The notes beneath the pieces were generated by a model that did not search any database, was not told the DNA's origin, and worked only from the letters and a program-made list of their open reading frames with translations. DNA of 64,000 nt from Rhizobium sp. 007 (lineage in GTDB: Bacteria; Pseudomonadota; Alphaproteobacteria; Rhizobiales; Rhizobiaceae): assembly GCF_015353075.1 (NCBI RefSeq), contig NZ_CP064188.1, positions 930,001 through 994,000 of the forward strand. Reading direction: 5' to 3'. Shown one piece after another: positions 36,089-43,938 of the stretch. Position 1 is the first letter of the stretch. Every line of letters starts with the position of its first letter. The translations under genes and the position numbers were made by a program.

Positions 36089-36107
36089 AAGCGCTGATCG
36101 CGCGCTT
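36089..36107 (-). promoter_or_regulatory. Leader hairpin upstream of the nrtA attenuator
   Basis: AAGCGC and GCGCTT form a 6-base-pair stem with a 7-base loop about 30 bases after the predicted transcription start. It occupies the same place as the hairpin in the narK leader and may take part in antiterminator recognition (inference). Confidence 0.45.
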
Positions 36108-36146
36108 TCTCGCCAAGATCGCCATTGATCCGGGCAAGATCACCCT

Positions 36147-36162
36147 TGCAAGCCGTGTGCCA
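36147..36162 (-). promoter_or_regulatory. Sigma-54 promoter of nrtABC
   Basis: Read on the minus strand the sequence is TGGCACACGGCTTGCA, a full -24/-12 match with correct spacing. Transcription should begin near 36136, leaving a leader of about 173 bases. AT-rich dyads with TATGCATAAT and ATTATGCA lie 60-120 bases upstream and may be enhancer sites. I see no gene in the 359-base gap 35964-36322. Confidence 0.9.
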
Positions 36163-36322
36163 GTTTTTGATGTGAACTATAGATCATTGAAACTAAATCA
36201 AGATCCGCGCTTTAAGCTCATATGCATAATTTTTGAGCTTATGATGAAAATGCTTATATATTATGCAAATGATGTTTCTCATGCGCAGATGGCTGCCAGC
36301 CTTTTGTGCAAAGCAGGAGAAA

Positions 36323-37606
36323 TTAGATTTCGGCCACGTCCGGTGCAAAGGGCAGGGTGCTCCTAACCGTAAATCCGCGGACATACTCCACGAGCCGCGC
36401 CGGATCGAAAATGCGGCCGTCCATGAAGCGGTCGTAGTCGCTGTCGCCTTCGATGCGGATATCGGCGTCCTGAGGCGTGCACGCCTCGCCGAGTGCCGTC
36501 CTGTAAAGGTCGGGGCGATAGGCGGAAGCTGCCGCGCGCGCGCTATTCAGGCTGATTGACGCCTGTCCCCAGCGGACCATCTGGCTATAGATCCACAATG
36601 CCTGGCTCGGCCGCGGGTAGTTTGCAAAGCCGCCATGGAACATGAAGTAATTGTCGATGACGCGGCGGTTGCCCTTGGCGTCCAGGCTGAACTCGCCGGC
36701 AAGCACATATCGGATAATGTCGACGGGTGCCGCAATGTAGCGCTGATCGGCGAGTACCGCGGCCAAGGCATCGTGGTTGCCGGCATGGTCGCACCAGCGC
36801 GCTGCCGCATCGAGCGCCACGATCAGCCGGGAGACCGTTTCCGGATGGCTCTGTGCCCAATCCGGCCGCATGCCGACGACCTTTTCCGGGGCTGACGGCC
36901 AGATGTCCTGTTTTGTCGCAACGATCCGCCCGACGCCGCGCTCAGACGCCACCATGTTCCACGGCGCGCCGACACAGAAGCCGTCGATCGCGCCGGCGGC
37001 CAGAGCGTCGGAGGTGAGCGGCGGGGGGACGACGACGAGCTTCACGTCCTTGTCGGGATCAATGCCGCCTGCGGCCAGCCAGTAGCGGAATTCGTAATTG
37101 TGCGAGGAAAAGGGATAGGTCATCCCGAGTGTCGGCACCGGCTCGCCGGTTAGCCGCATCTGGTTCAGCACCAATGCAAAGGCGCGCGCGCTTTCGAGGG
37201 CGCCGGCTTTCTCGGAAAGACCTGCGGTTTTGCGCATCCGTTCGAAGAGGCGCGTCGAAAGGGTGATCGCGTTGCCGCCGCGCCCGAGCGAAAAGGGTGT
37301 GATGGTCGGCGAGGGGTTCGAGCCCAGTCCAAGCGCTGCCGCAACAGGCATCGGTGAGAGCATATGGGCTATATCGAATTGGCGAAAGGCCAGGCGGTCG
37401 CGAACATTCGCCCATGAAACGTCTCTGACGAGATCGAGGGTCAGGCCCTCCTTCTCGGCAAATCCGAATTCTGCGGCCGCAATCAGCACCGAGGCGTCGA
37501 CCAAGGGAATGAAGCCGGCGCGAAGAACACGCGGGCCTTCGCTGCTGAGCCTTGAAGGCGCTGAGACACGCCCTTGCTGTGTGTCAATTCTCGTCACCGC
37601 ATTCAC
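36323..37606 (-). CDS. nasS: Nitrate sensor NasS, first copy
   Basis: This 427-residue NrtA-like protein has no signal peptide and is therefore cytoplasmic NasS. Motifs include AHMLSPMPVAAALG, FSSHNYEFRYWLAAGGID, IDGFCVGAPWNM and PSQALWIYSQMVRWGQ. No ATG fits the start; GTG 37606 lies nine bases after GGAGG and is the best choice. It follows nasT by 40 bases and precedes the nrtA promoter. The pair at 30884-32697 is a paralogue, so each NasS may answer to a different ligand level. Confidence 0.9.
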   Translation of the reverse strand: MNAVTRIDTQQGRVSAPSRLSSEGPRVLRAGFIPLVDASVLIAAAEFGFAEKEGLTLDLVRDVSWANVRDRLAFRQFDIAHMLSPMPVAAALGLGSNPSPTITPFSLGRGGNAITLSTRLFERMRKTAGLSEKAGALESARAFALVLNQMRLTGEPVPTLGMTYPFSSHNYEFRYWLAAGGIDPDKDVKLVVVPPPLTSDALAAGAIDGFCVGAPWNMVASERGVGRIVATKQDIWPSAPEKVVGMRPDWAQSHPETVSRLIVALDAAARWCDHAGNHDALAAVLADQRYIAAPVDIIRYVLAGEFSLDAKGNRRVIDNYFMFHGGFANYPRPSQALWIYSQMVRWGQASISLNSARAAASAYRPDLYRTALGEACTPQDADIRIEGDSDYDRFMDGRIFDPARLVEYVRGFTVRSTLPFAPDVAEI

Positions 37607-37646
37607 TCCGCAGTCCTCCGGACAATCGATTGGCCGTGGCGGCGGG

Positions 37647-38234
37647 TCACATCAGCAACCCTGCGGCCGTCACGACGCTTTGTGCGATTTCGGACATCTT
37701 CTTCTTCTCGTTCATCGCCGTCTGGCGCAGCAGGGCGAATGCCTGTTCCTCCGAAAGGCCGCGCATCTTCATCAAGATGCCTTTGGCCCGCTCGACGACC
37801 TTGCGCTCTTCGAGCGCCGACTTTGCATCGGCGAGCTCCCGCTGCAGGCGGCTGAAGGCATTGAACCGGCTGACGGCCATATCGAGGATGGGTTTGACCC
37901 GCTCCTTCTTCAGCCCGTCGACGATATAGGCAGAGACGCCGGCATCAACGGCTGCTTCGATGGAAGCCGTATCGGATCGATCGACAAACATCGCGATCGG
38001 CCGACTGATCGTTCGTGTCAGCTGGAATAGGTGCTCCATCATGTCGCGGTTCGGGTTCTCGATGTCGATGATGATAACGTCCGGTTTCAGCGTTTCGATG
38101 ATGCGCGCGACGCCCTGGACCTCGTGAATGACGGTGACGCGCGTGTGGCCGGCCTCCTGCAACCCCTCCTCGATGATCGAGGCGCGGATCGCATTTTCAT
38201 CTATGACCAGAATTGTCAGGTCGAAACGGCTCAT
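37647..38234 (-). CDS. nasT: ANTAR antiterminator NasT, first copy
   Basis: This 195-residue protein has a receiver-like domain (ILVIDENAIRASIIEEG; PDVIIIDIENPNRDMM) and a C-terminal ANTAR domain (ERAKGILMKMRGLSEEQAFALLRQTAM). It should bind the nrtA and narK leaders to prevent termination when NasS detects nitrate. ATG 38234 (MSRFDLTI) is preferred; a GTG at 38252 is possible. It heads the nitrate locus. Confidence 0.93.
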   Translation of the reverse strand: MSRFDLTILVIDENAIRASIIEEGLQEAGHTRVTVIHEVQGVARIIETLKPDVIIIDIENPNRDMMEHLFQLTRTISRPIAMFVDRSDTASIEAAVDAGVSAYIVDGLKKERVKPILDMAVSRFNAFSRLQRELADAKSALEERKVVERAKGILMKMRGLSEEQAFALLRQTAMNEKKKMSEIAQSVVTAAGLLM

Positions 38235-38313
38235 GCGCCGTTTATGACGCACCGCAATAAAACAGGCAAGTTAAAAGCCGCAAAATTAAGCATAAAAAAC
38301 GGATGCACAAAAA

Positions 38314-39117
38314 ATGCGCTTTCTAGAAATCCGCAACCTTCTTCAGGAGCTTCTCAATCATGCGCTCACCTATGGTTATGCCGGTCATCAGATGATCGAG
38401 CAGGCGCGGGCTATGGTGAAGAATGGCGATCTCGGCGAGATTCGCATCGTCAATCTGCAATTTGCCCATGGTTTTCACAGTGCGCCGGTCGAGGATCAGA
38501 ACCCTTCCACGCGTTGGCGCGTCGATCCGACAACCGCAGGCCCGAGCTATGTGCTCGGCGATGTTGGAACGCACCCGCTCTATATCTCGGAAGTGATCCT
38601 GCCGCATTTGACGATCAAGCAGTTGATGTGCGCCCGTCAGAGCTTTGTCAAAAGCCGCGCGCCCCTTGAAGACAATGCCGTTACGCTGATGGAATACGAC
38701 AACGGTGCTATCGCCACCGTCTGGTCGAGCGCCGTCAATGCGGGCTCCATGCACGGACAGAAGGTGCGCATCGTCGGCGAAAAGGCGAGCATCGAATGGT
38801 GGGACGAGCGGCCGAACCAGCTTTCCTACGAGGTCCAGGGAGAGCCGGCGCGCATTTTGGAACGTGGCATGGGCTATCTACCCCGGAGCAAGGATCGACG
38901 ACTGCATCGGTGGCGGCCATCCAGAAGGCATCTTTGAGGCTGGGCAAACCTCTACCGGCGCTTCGGATTCGCCATTAACAAGGAGCACGGTCTTGCACCG
39001 GAGGGCATCGAAGGCCTGGCGTTTCCGGGGATCGATGCGGGGCTCGAAGGCGTGCGCTGGGTGGAAAATTGCGTGCGCTCTGCCGATGCCGGCGGCGTGT
39101 GGGTAGACTATCTGTAA
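38314..39117 (+). pseudogene. Truncated, frameshifted Gfo/Idh/MocA oxidoreductase
   Basis: The reading frame begins abruptly inside the protein: YGYAGHQMIEQARAMVKNGD and NLQFAHGFHS are from the region after the NAD-binding Rossmann fold, which is missing. Around 38880 the sense shifts frame (GARIDDCIGGGHPEGIFEAG), and around 38938 it shifts again (WANLYRRFGFAIN, then GLEGVRWVENCVRSADAGGVWVDYL and TAA at 39115). Three frames together rebuild the C-terminal half of a sugar dehydrogenase. With no cofactor domain it cannot work as such. Its N-terminal end abuts the nasT upstream region, suggesting a rearrangement there. Confidence 0.88.
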
Positions 39118-39125
39118 CGTTTTGA

Positions 39126-40112
39126 CTATGCGCGCTGGCGGGGCGAACGCGCCATCAGCTGCGCATAGGCAATCGCCGAAAGCATGTTGGCGTGGTTTGC
39201 CTTTCCGGTGCCAGCAATATCGAATGCAGTGCCGTGATCGACGGAGACGCGGTCGATCGGAAGGCCGAGCGACACATTGACGGCCGTTTCGAAGGCAACG
39301 AGCTTGATCGGAATGTGGCCCTGGTCGTGATACTGGGCAATCACCAGATCGAAGGCGCCGTTATAGGCACGCGCAAAGACGGTATCGGCCGAAATCGGGC
39401 CAACCACGTCAATGCCCTTGGCCTGAGCCAGTTCGACCGCAGGCGTGAGAAACTCCATGTCCTCCGTGCCGAAGAGGCCGTTTTCGCCGCAATGCGGGTT
39501 GATGCCGGCAACGGCGATCCGCGGTTTCTTGCCAAGGCGGACAAAGTGGTTATGGCCAGCTTCGATCGTTGCAATGACGCGGTCCGTCTTGGCGCGCTCT
39601 ATGGCACCCCGCAGCGAGACATGCGTCGAAACATGGATCGTGTTGAGGCGGTCAGAGGCAAGCAGCATGAACGAACTCTTCGAGCCGGTCAGATGCGCAA
39701 GCAGGCCCGTGTGGCCGTCGAAGTGATGTCCGGCAAGGTTCATTGCCTCCTTGTTGATCGGCGCGGTGACGATGACGTCCGCATCGCCCGACATCGCAAG
39801 CTCGACGGCGCGGCTGATGTAGCGAACGGAAGCGTCGCCTGCGACGGGACTGATCTTTCCGATTTCGGGAAGGCTGCCGTCAAGCGCCACCTCCTCGACG
39901 GCAATGGTTGATCCGTCTTCCGATGCAGATGGCCCGAAGCGCAGGTCGATGCCGGTCGTGCGGCAGGCGCGCTCCAGTACTTTGCTGTTGCCGACGATCA
40001 CGAAATCGCGGCGCTCTTGTCTTGGCATTGCCGCAAGCGCCTTGACGATGACTTCCGGGCCAACGCCTGCCGGATCGCCGAGCGTGACTGCGACTTTTGC
40101 ATTTTTGACCAT
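39126..40112 (-). CDS. pdxA2: PdxA2-like 4-phospho-threonate/erythronate dehydrogenase
   Basis: This 328-residue PdxA-family enzyme has [17 protein letters not shown] at the start, [14 protein letters not shown] and [12 protein letters not shown] with metal-binding His residues, and [18 protein letters not shown] near the end. PdxA makes pyridoxine precursor, but PdxA2 proteins linked to DUF1537 kinases oxidise and decarboxylate 4-phospho-threonate or -erythronate to dihydroxyacetone phosphate. A DUF1537 gene lies in the same island at 49630, so the catabolic role is preferred. It is last in the minus-strand unit, 28 bases after the alcohol dehydrogenase. Confidence 0.85.
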   Translation of the reverse strand: MVKNAKVAVTLGDPAGVGPEVIVKALAAMPRQERRDFVIVGNSKVLERACRTTGIDLRFGPSASEDGSTIAVEEVALDGSLPEIGKISPVAGDASVRYISRAVELAMSGDADVIVTAPINKEAMNLAGHHFDGHTGLLAHLTGSKSSFMLLASDRLNTIHVSTHVSLRGAIERAKTDRVIATIEAGHNHFVRLGKKPRIAVAGINPHCGENGLFGTEDMEFLTPAVELAQAKGIDVVGPISADTVFARAYNGAFDLVIAQYHDQGHIPIKLVAFETAVNVSLGLPIDRVSVDHGTAFDIAGTGKANHANMLSAIAYAQLMARSPRQRA

Positions 40113-40140
40113 CAGTCAAATTCCCTTTGAAAGGGCCGGC

Positions 40141-41274
40141 CTAGAAGGCGGCTTCATAGATCGAGCGGATGTCGTCGCGTGTCAGATCGCGCGGATTATT
40201 ATCGAGCAGGCGGCGGATGGCAAAGGCATCGTTGGCCATCTGGTCGAGGCCGCTTTCCGGCACACCCAAACCCGACAGCTTCATCTCGATGCCGAGTTCC
40301 GCGCAGAACTCATAGGCGGCTGCGAAGACGGATTTGACCTCTTCCGAAGCGGGATGGCCGAGAGCTTCCATGACCGCCTTCGTCTTCGTCGGAGCGGACG
40401 GTGTGTTGAAGGCCAGCACATGCGGGAAGATCAGTGCGTTTGCAGCGCCATGCGCGACATGCCAGCGAGTGCCGAGCGGATAGGCGAGGGCGTGACCGCC
40501 CGCCGTATTGACCGGTCCCAGGCAGAAACCGCCATAAAGGGAGGCAAGTGACAAGCCAGCGCGCGCTTCTGCATCGGCACCGTCCCTGACAGCACGTGCC
40601 AGATATTTGCCAACGAGCCGCGTGCCTTCGATCGCGTAGATATCGATCATCGGATGCGCCTTGCGATTGGTAAACGCCTCCACGCAATGCGCCATTGCAT
40701 CCACACCGGTCGCAGCCGTCGTGCGGGGCGGAACGGTAAAGGTCAGCGCCGGGTCGATGACGGCGATATCGGCGAGCATGTGGACGCTTTCGACGGCAAG
40801 TTTCGCCATCGTTTCAGGATCGGTCACCAGCGCGCGGATGCCCGCCTCGCTGCCGGTTCCGGATGTCGTTGGCACTTGTGCGAGCGCCACTTTGCGCGGC
40901 CCCTGAACCTTGTTCGGTCCGACGACCTCGCGCAGGCTTTGCGGCGAACCGGCGAGTACGGAGGCGAGCTTGGCAAGATCCATGGCGCTGCCGCCGCCGA
41001 AGCCGACGATGAGTTCCGCCCGGGCGGCGTTGGCGGCACTCAGCACCCTGTCGAGATTACTGATGTCGGGTTCCGGTGTGACATCGCCAAACACTGCGAC
41101 CTCGCCTTGGATCGCGAGAGCATCGATGCGTGAAGCGTTGAAGGCATCCGAAATCACGAGCGTGCGGTGGTAGCCTTTCTCTGCGGCCCATTTGCCGAGT
41201 TTGCCAGCCGTGCCGATGCCGAACTCGATGATGTTCGGCCTGATGGTCGTGATAGGCGAACCCAGACTGGCCAT
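40141..41274 (-). CDS. Iron-containing alcohol dehydrogenase family protein
   Basis: This 377-residue NAD(P)-dependent dehydrogenase has the cofactor loop VGFGGGSAMDLAK, PTTSGTGSEAG, and metal ligands in VDAMAHCVEAF and HALAYPLGTRWHVAHG. Enzymes of this family oxidise alcohols, glycerol or sugar-derived hydroxy acids; the substrate cannot be read from the sequence. ATG 41274 has a GGGAGGAG-type site upstream. Position next to pdxA2 suggests a role in making or using a four-carbon intermediate (inference). Confidence 0.88.
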   Translation of the reverse strand: MASLGSPITTIRPNIIEFGIGTAGKLGKWAAEKGYHRTLVISDAFNASRIDALAIQGEVAVFGDVTPEPDISNLDRVLSAANAARAELIVGFGGGSAMDLAKLASVLAGSPQSLREVVGPNKVQGPRKVALAQVPTTSGTGSEAGIRALVTDPETMAKLAVESVHMLADIAVIDPALTFTVPPRTTAATGVDAMAHCVEAFTNRKAHPMIDIYAIEGTRLVGKYLARAVRDGADAEARAGLSLASLYGGFCLGPVNTAGGHALAYPLGTRWHVAHGAANALIFPHVLAFNTPSAPTKTKAVMEALGHPASEEVKSVFAAAYEFCAELGIEMKLSGLGVPESGLDQMANDAFAIRRLLDNNPRDLTRDDIRSIYEAAF

Positions 41275-41316
41275 GAAAGCGGCTCCTCCCTAACAGAAAC
41301 GGCCGATCGCCGTCAG

Positions 41317-41337
41317 TGATGTAAAGTTGTTATATCA
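41317..41337. promoter_or_regulatory. Possible GntR operator upstream of the alcohol dehydrogenase
   Basis: TGATGTAA-AGTTG-TTATATCA is an inverted repeat with one mismatch, 43 bases before the dehydrogenase start. It would suit a FadR-family dimer such as the product of the gene at 50695-51480. The rest of the 278-base gap 41275-41552 shows nothing firm. Confidence 0.4.
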
Positions 41338-41552
41338 GCTGTACGTTTCTGGCAAGAAAAATGCTCAGACACTCGAAAGATCATGAAAAGTCTGGATGGG
41401 CGACGTCGAAAATGGAGCGCGCACAAACTACATATCGATTTGATTTTGTTTAGTAATGACAAACGGCGTCGGCGCCGGTGCCGTGCGGGCACTATTGGAA
41501 AAGCACCCCTGCGGTTTGAACGTATATTTGTCAATTATCGACGGTGACTTGA

Positions 41553-42740
41553 CTAGCCGAGTGCCTCAGCCGGAAGCCGGACATATTTGATTGCCCGACG
41601 ATAATAGGTATAGGCGATGTGCAGTGTTCCGTCCGGGCCTTCAACGATTGAGGGATAGGAGAATTCGCGATTGAGCGAATCCTTGGAATTGTTGCTCAGG
41701 CAATAGCCGTCGCCGGTATCGAGATCGGCAAGGCGATCGAAGTTTGCACCGCCATCGTCCGATACGGCAAGGCTGAGAGGCGCGCGCGGCACGCCCCATA
41801 CTGCCTTGCGGCCCGATGTCACCGCCGCAGCGGCGTCCGTTTCCATCTGATCGCTTTCGATCTCGTCGTAAAGCGATCTGCGTCGCGCGTTGGAAGTCTC
41901 GGCATTGCTGTGGTTGTAAACCATTGCAATCCTGCCGTCCTTCAGCAAAACAGCCTGGATGGACGAGTTGTTGTTCGGCAGGTTGATCGGACGTGGACGA
42001 GACCAGCTTTCGCCGTCGTCTTCGGACGCAGCCGAGAGGACGTTCTCCGAAAAGCGGTTGCGGAAGTAGGCTATCATCCTGCCTTTGCCAAGTGCCAGAA
42101 TGTTCATATGGACTGCGCCGAGGCTGTCAGGAACGTCGGTCATCATCCAGGACTTCCCCTGATCGCGGGAAATCAGCACGCCTGCGGTGTCTGCATCGCC
42201 ACTCCAGCGTTGACCCGGCAGACTGACGCAACGGAATGCCGGCAAAAGCCAGTCTCCTTTGGAGTTGACCACGATCGGTTGCCGGACGAAGGTTCCAGGC
42301 AGATCGCAAAGAAGCCGGACCGGCCCGAAGGTTTTTCCGTCGTCGTCGGATACTCGACATTTGACAACCGCGCCATCCTGATCGCCGGAGGTCTGCGATG
42401 TGTAAAGCAGCCACACGATCTTGTCAGGGGCCTTGAAAATCAAAGGGTTCTGCTCGGATTTTGAAGAATCGTCTGAAAGTTTCTGCGGCTCTGACCATTG
42501 CGTGGAGCCCGGGGCGAGCTTCGACATGTAAACCGATATGTCACCCATGCCCTCCATCGTGCCGCCGAACCAGACGCAGCTCAAGGTCCCGTCGGGGAGA
42601 AAGGCGAGGTTGGCGGCATGATTTTGGATGCACGGCGAGGGCAGGTAGGCGTCTGCGCGGCCAGCGTGAGCGGAATTCGGCTTGATGAGGCCGGTCATCA
42701 ATGCGGGGACCTGTTGTGGCGGCAAAGCTGTCAGGCTCAT
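41553..42740 (-). CDS. Sialidase-like BNR-repeat protein, cytoplasmic
   Basis: This 395-residue protein has four Asp-box repeats (SDDDGKTF, SRDQGKSW, SEDDGESW, SDDGGANF) of the six-bladed sialidase/neuraminidase propeller fold. There is no signal peptide. AAGGAGA before ATG 42740 fixes the start. Such proteins in soil bacteria are usually not sialidases proper but glycosidases, lyases or epimerase-like enzymes on acidic sugars. It is 10 bases after the aldolase-like gene, so the two are cotranscribed. Whether it hydrolyses anything is not shown by sequence alone. Confidence 0.8.
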   Translation of the reverse strand: MSLTALPPQQVPALMTGLIKPNSAHAGRADAYLPSPCIQNHAANLAFLPDGTLSCVWFGGTMEGMGDISVYMSKLAPGSTQWSEPQKLSDDSSKSEQNPLIFKAPDKIVWLLYTSQTSGDQDGAVVKCRVSDDDGKTFGPVRLLCDLPGTFVRQPIVVNSKGDWLLPAFRCVSLPGQRWSGDADTAGVLISRDQGKSWMMTDVPDSLGAVHMNILALGKGRMIAYFRNRFSENVLSAASEDDGESWSRPRPINLPNNNSSIQAVLLKDGRIAMVYNHSNAETSNARRRSLYDEIESDQMETDAAAAVTSGRKAVWGVPRAPLSLAVSDDGGANFDRLADLDTGDGYCLSNNSKDSLNREFSYPSIVEGPDGTLHIAYTYYRRAIKYVRLPAEALG

Positions 42741-42750
42741 GATGTTCTCC

Positions 42751-43656
42751 TTATGGCAGCTGCGCGTAGTTTTCGGACAAAGCCGCATACTCGGCGTCAT
42801 TGAGCGCTACCAGTGGCGGACGCGTGCGCTTCCACGCGCTGACGCCCGTCTTGAGGCCGACCATCGCCTTGATCGCCGGGATCTGCACATAGGAGTTCGA
42901 AAGCGTGCGATAGGCATTGATACGGTCTTGCGCCACATGGACCTCTGCGGCGCGTGTCGCGTCGTGAACGTGGTCATAGACGGTGCGGAGCGAAGAGGCG
43001 ACCAAATTGGACGTGGCCGTAATACAGCCGGCACCACCTGCCTTCAACAAAGGCAGCAGCAATGGGTCTGCGCCGCAGAGCACCGAAAAGCCGGGATGGG
43101 CGGCGATGATTGCCTGCATGTTATTGAAATCGCCTGCCGATTCTTTGATGCCAACCACGGTTTCGGGGAAGGCGTCGACCAGTCTGCCGATCAATGGGAT
43201 CGAGATCGGAATCCCGGAGACCTGCGGGATATGATAGAGAATGACGCGCAGGCGACTGTCGTTCACTCGGCTCAGAATCTGCAAATAAGCATTGAAGAGG
43301 CCATCGTCCGATACGCCCTTGTAGTAGAAGGGAGGCAACATCACGACCTTCGTCACTCCGAGTGAAAGCGCATGATTGGTGAGCTCGATGGTTTCGGGAA
43401 TGGCGGCAACGCCGGTCCCCGGCAGAAGGTTTTCGGCTGGAATGCCGGCTTTCAGGGCCGCTTCAAGAATGGTGCGCCGTTCAGCGATCGAGAATGAGTT
43501 CGCTTCGCCCGTCGTGCCGAGAAGCGCCACACCGTGACATCCCTCGGAAAGCAGACGTTGGCAATGCTCGGTGAAAAGGCCAAGATCTGGGCTGCTGTCA
43601 GCGTTGAGAGGCGTGGTTGCGGCGCTGAAGACGCCTGTAATTTTATGATTGCTCAT
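42751..43656 (-). CDS. DapA/N-acetylneuraminate-lyase family aldolase
   Basis: This 301-residue class I aldolase-type TIM barrel has LLGTTGEANSFS, the catalytic Tyr in YHIPQVSG and the Schiff-base Lys in GIKESAGDF. The Arg that DapA needs after the Tyr motif (YNVPSRTG) is replaced, and QVSG resembles the ALSG of sialic acid lyase. So it is probably a pyruvate-forming lyase for a 2-keto-3-deoxy sugar acid rather than a lysine-biosynthesis enzyme. ATG 43656 is preferred over an upstream start at 43686. It is the first gene of the minus-strand unit. Confidence 0.85.
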   Translation of the reverse strand: MSNHKITGVFSAATTPLNADSSPDLGLFTEHCQRLLSEGCHGVALLGTTGEANSFSIAERRTILEAALKAGIPAENLLPGTGVAAIPETIELTNHALSLGVTKVVMLPPFYYKGVSDDGLFNAYLQILSRVNDSRLRVILYHIPQVSGIPISIPLIGRLVDAFPETVVGIKESAGDFNNMQAIIAAHPGFSVLCGADPLLLPLLKAGGAGCITATSNLVASSLRTVYDHVHDATRAAEVHVAQDRINAYRTLSNSYVQIPAIKAMVGLKTGVSAWKRTRPPLVALNDAEYAALSENYAQLP

Positions 43657-43775
43657 CTCTTCCTCCTCGTCAGAGCGACAGCGCATTTATGCGTTTTTTG
43701 CCCCAGTGTTTTCGTTCATAGGATAAGTTGTTGTCAATCTTACAAGCTCTGTGTTGCTGCGGAATTAAGCATAAG

Positions 43776-43792
43776 TGACTGTTATAACGTCA
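43776..43792. promoter_or_regulatory. Possible GntR operator in the divergent promoter region
   Basis: TGACTGTTATAACGTCA contains the 8-base palindrome GTTATAAC and short TGAC/GTCA flanks. It lies between the divergent aldolase-like and importer genes, and shares GTTATA with the repeat at 41317-41337. Both could be targets of the GntR protein encoded at the end of the island. This is weak evidence. Confidence 0.4.
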
Positions 43793-43938
43793 TAAAAATT
43801 CACATCAAGAATTTTGAAGCCTGAAATTCGAGTTTTTAATTGACAGATTTACATTGTCGCGCAACTCTGCGGCTCATTCCATCGCGCTGGCTCGGGGAGG
43901 GCTTTCGAGGGCGCATTGAATGCTCATGGGAGGAGCAG

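Noticed and set aside
39126..40112. Annotation as biosynthetic PdxA for pyridoxine
   Set aside because: There is no KsgA or SurA neighbour as in the usual pdxA context, and a DUF1537 kinase is present in the same island; the catabolic PdxA2 role fits better.
42751..43656. Annotation as dihydrodipicolinate synthase DapA
   Set aside because: The Arg required after the Tyr motif for DapA is replaced and the context is catabolic, so a lyase of the sialic-acid-lyase type is more likely.
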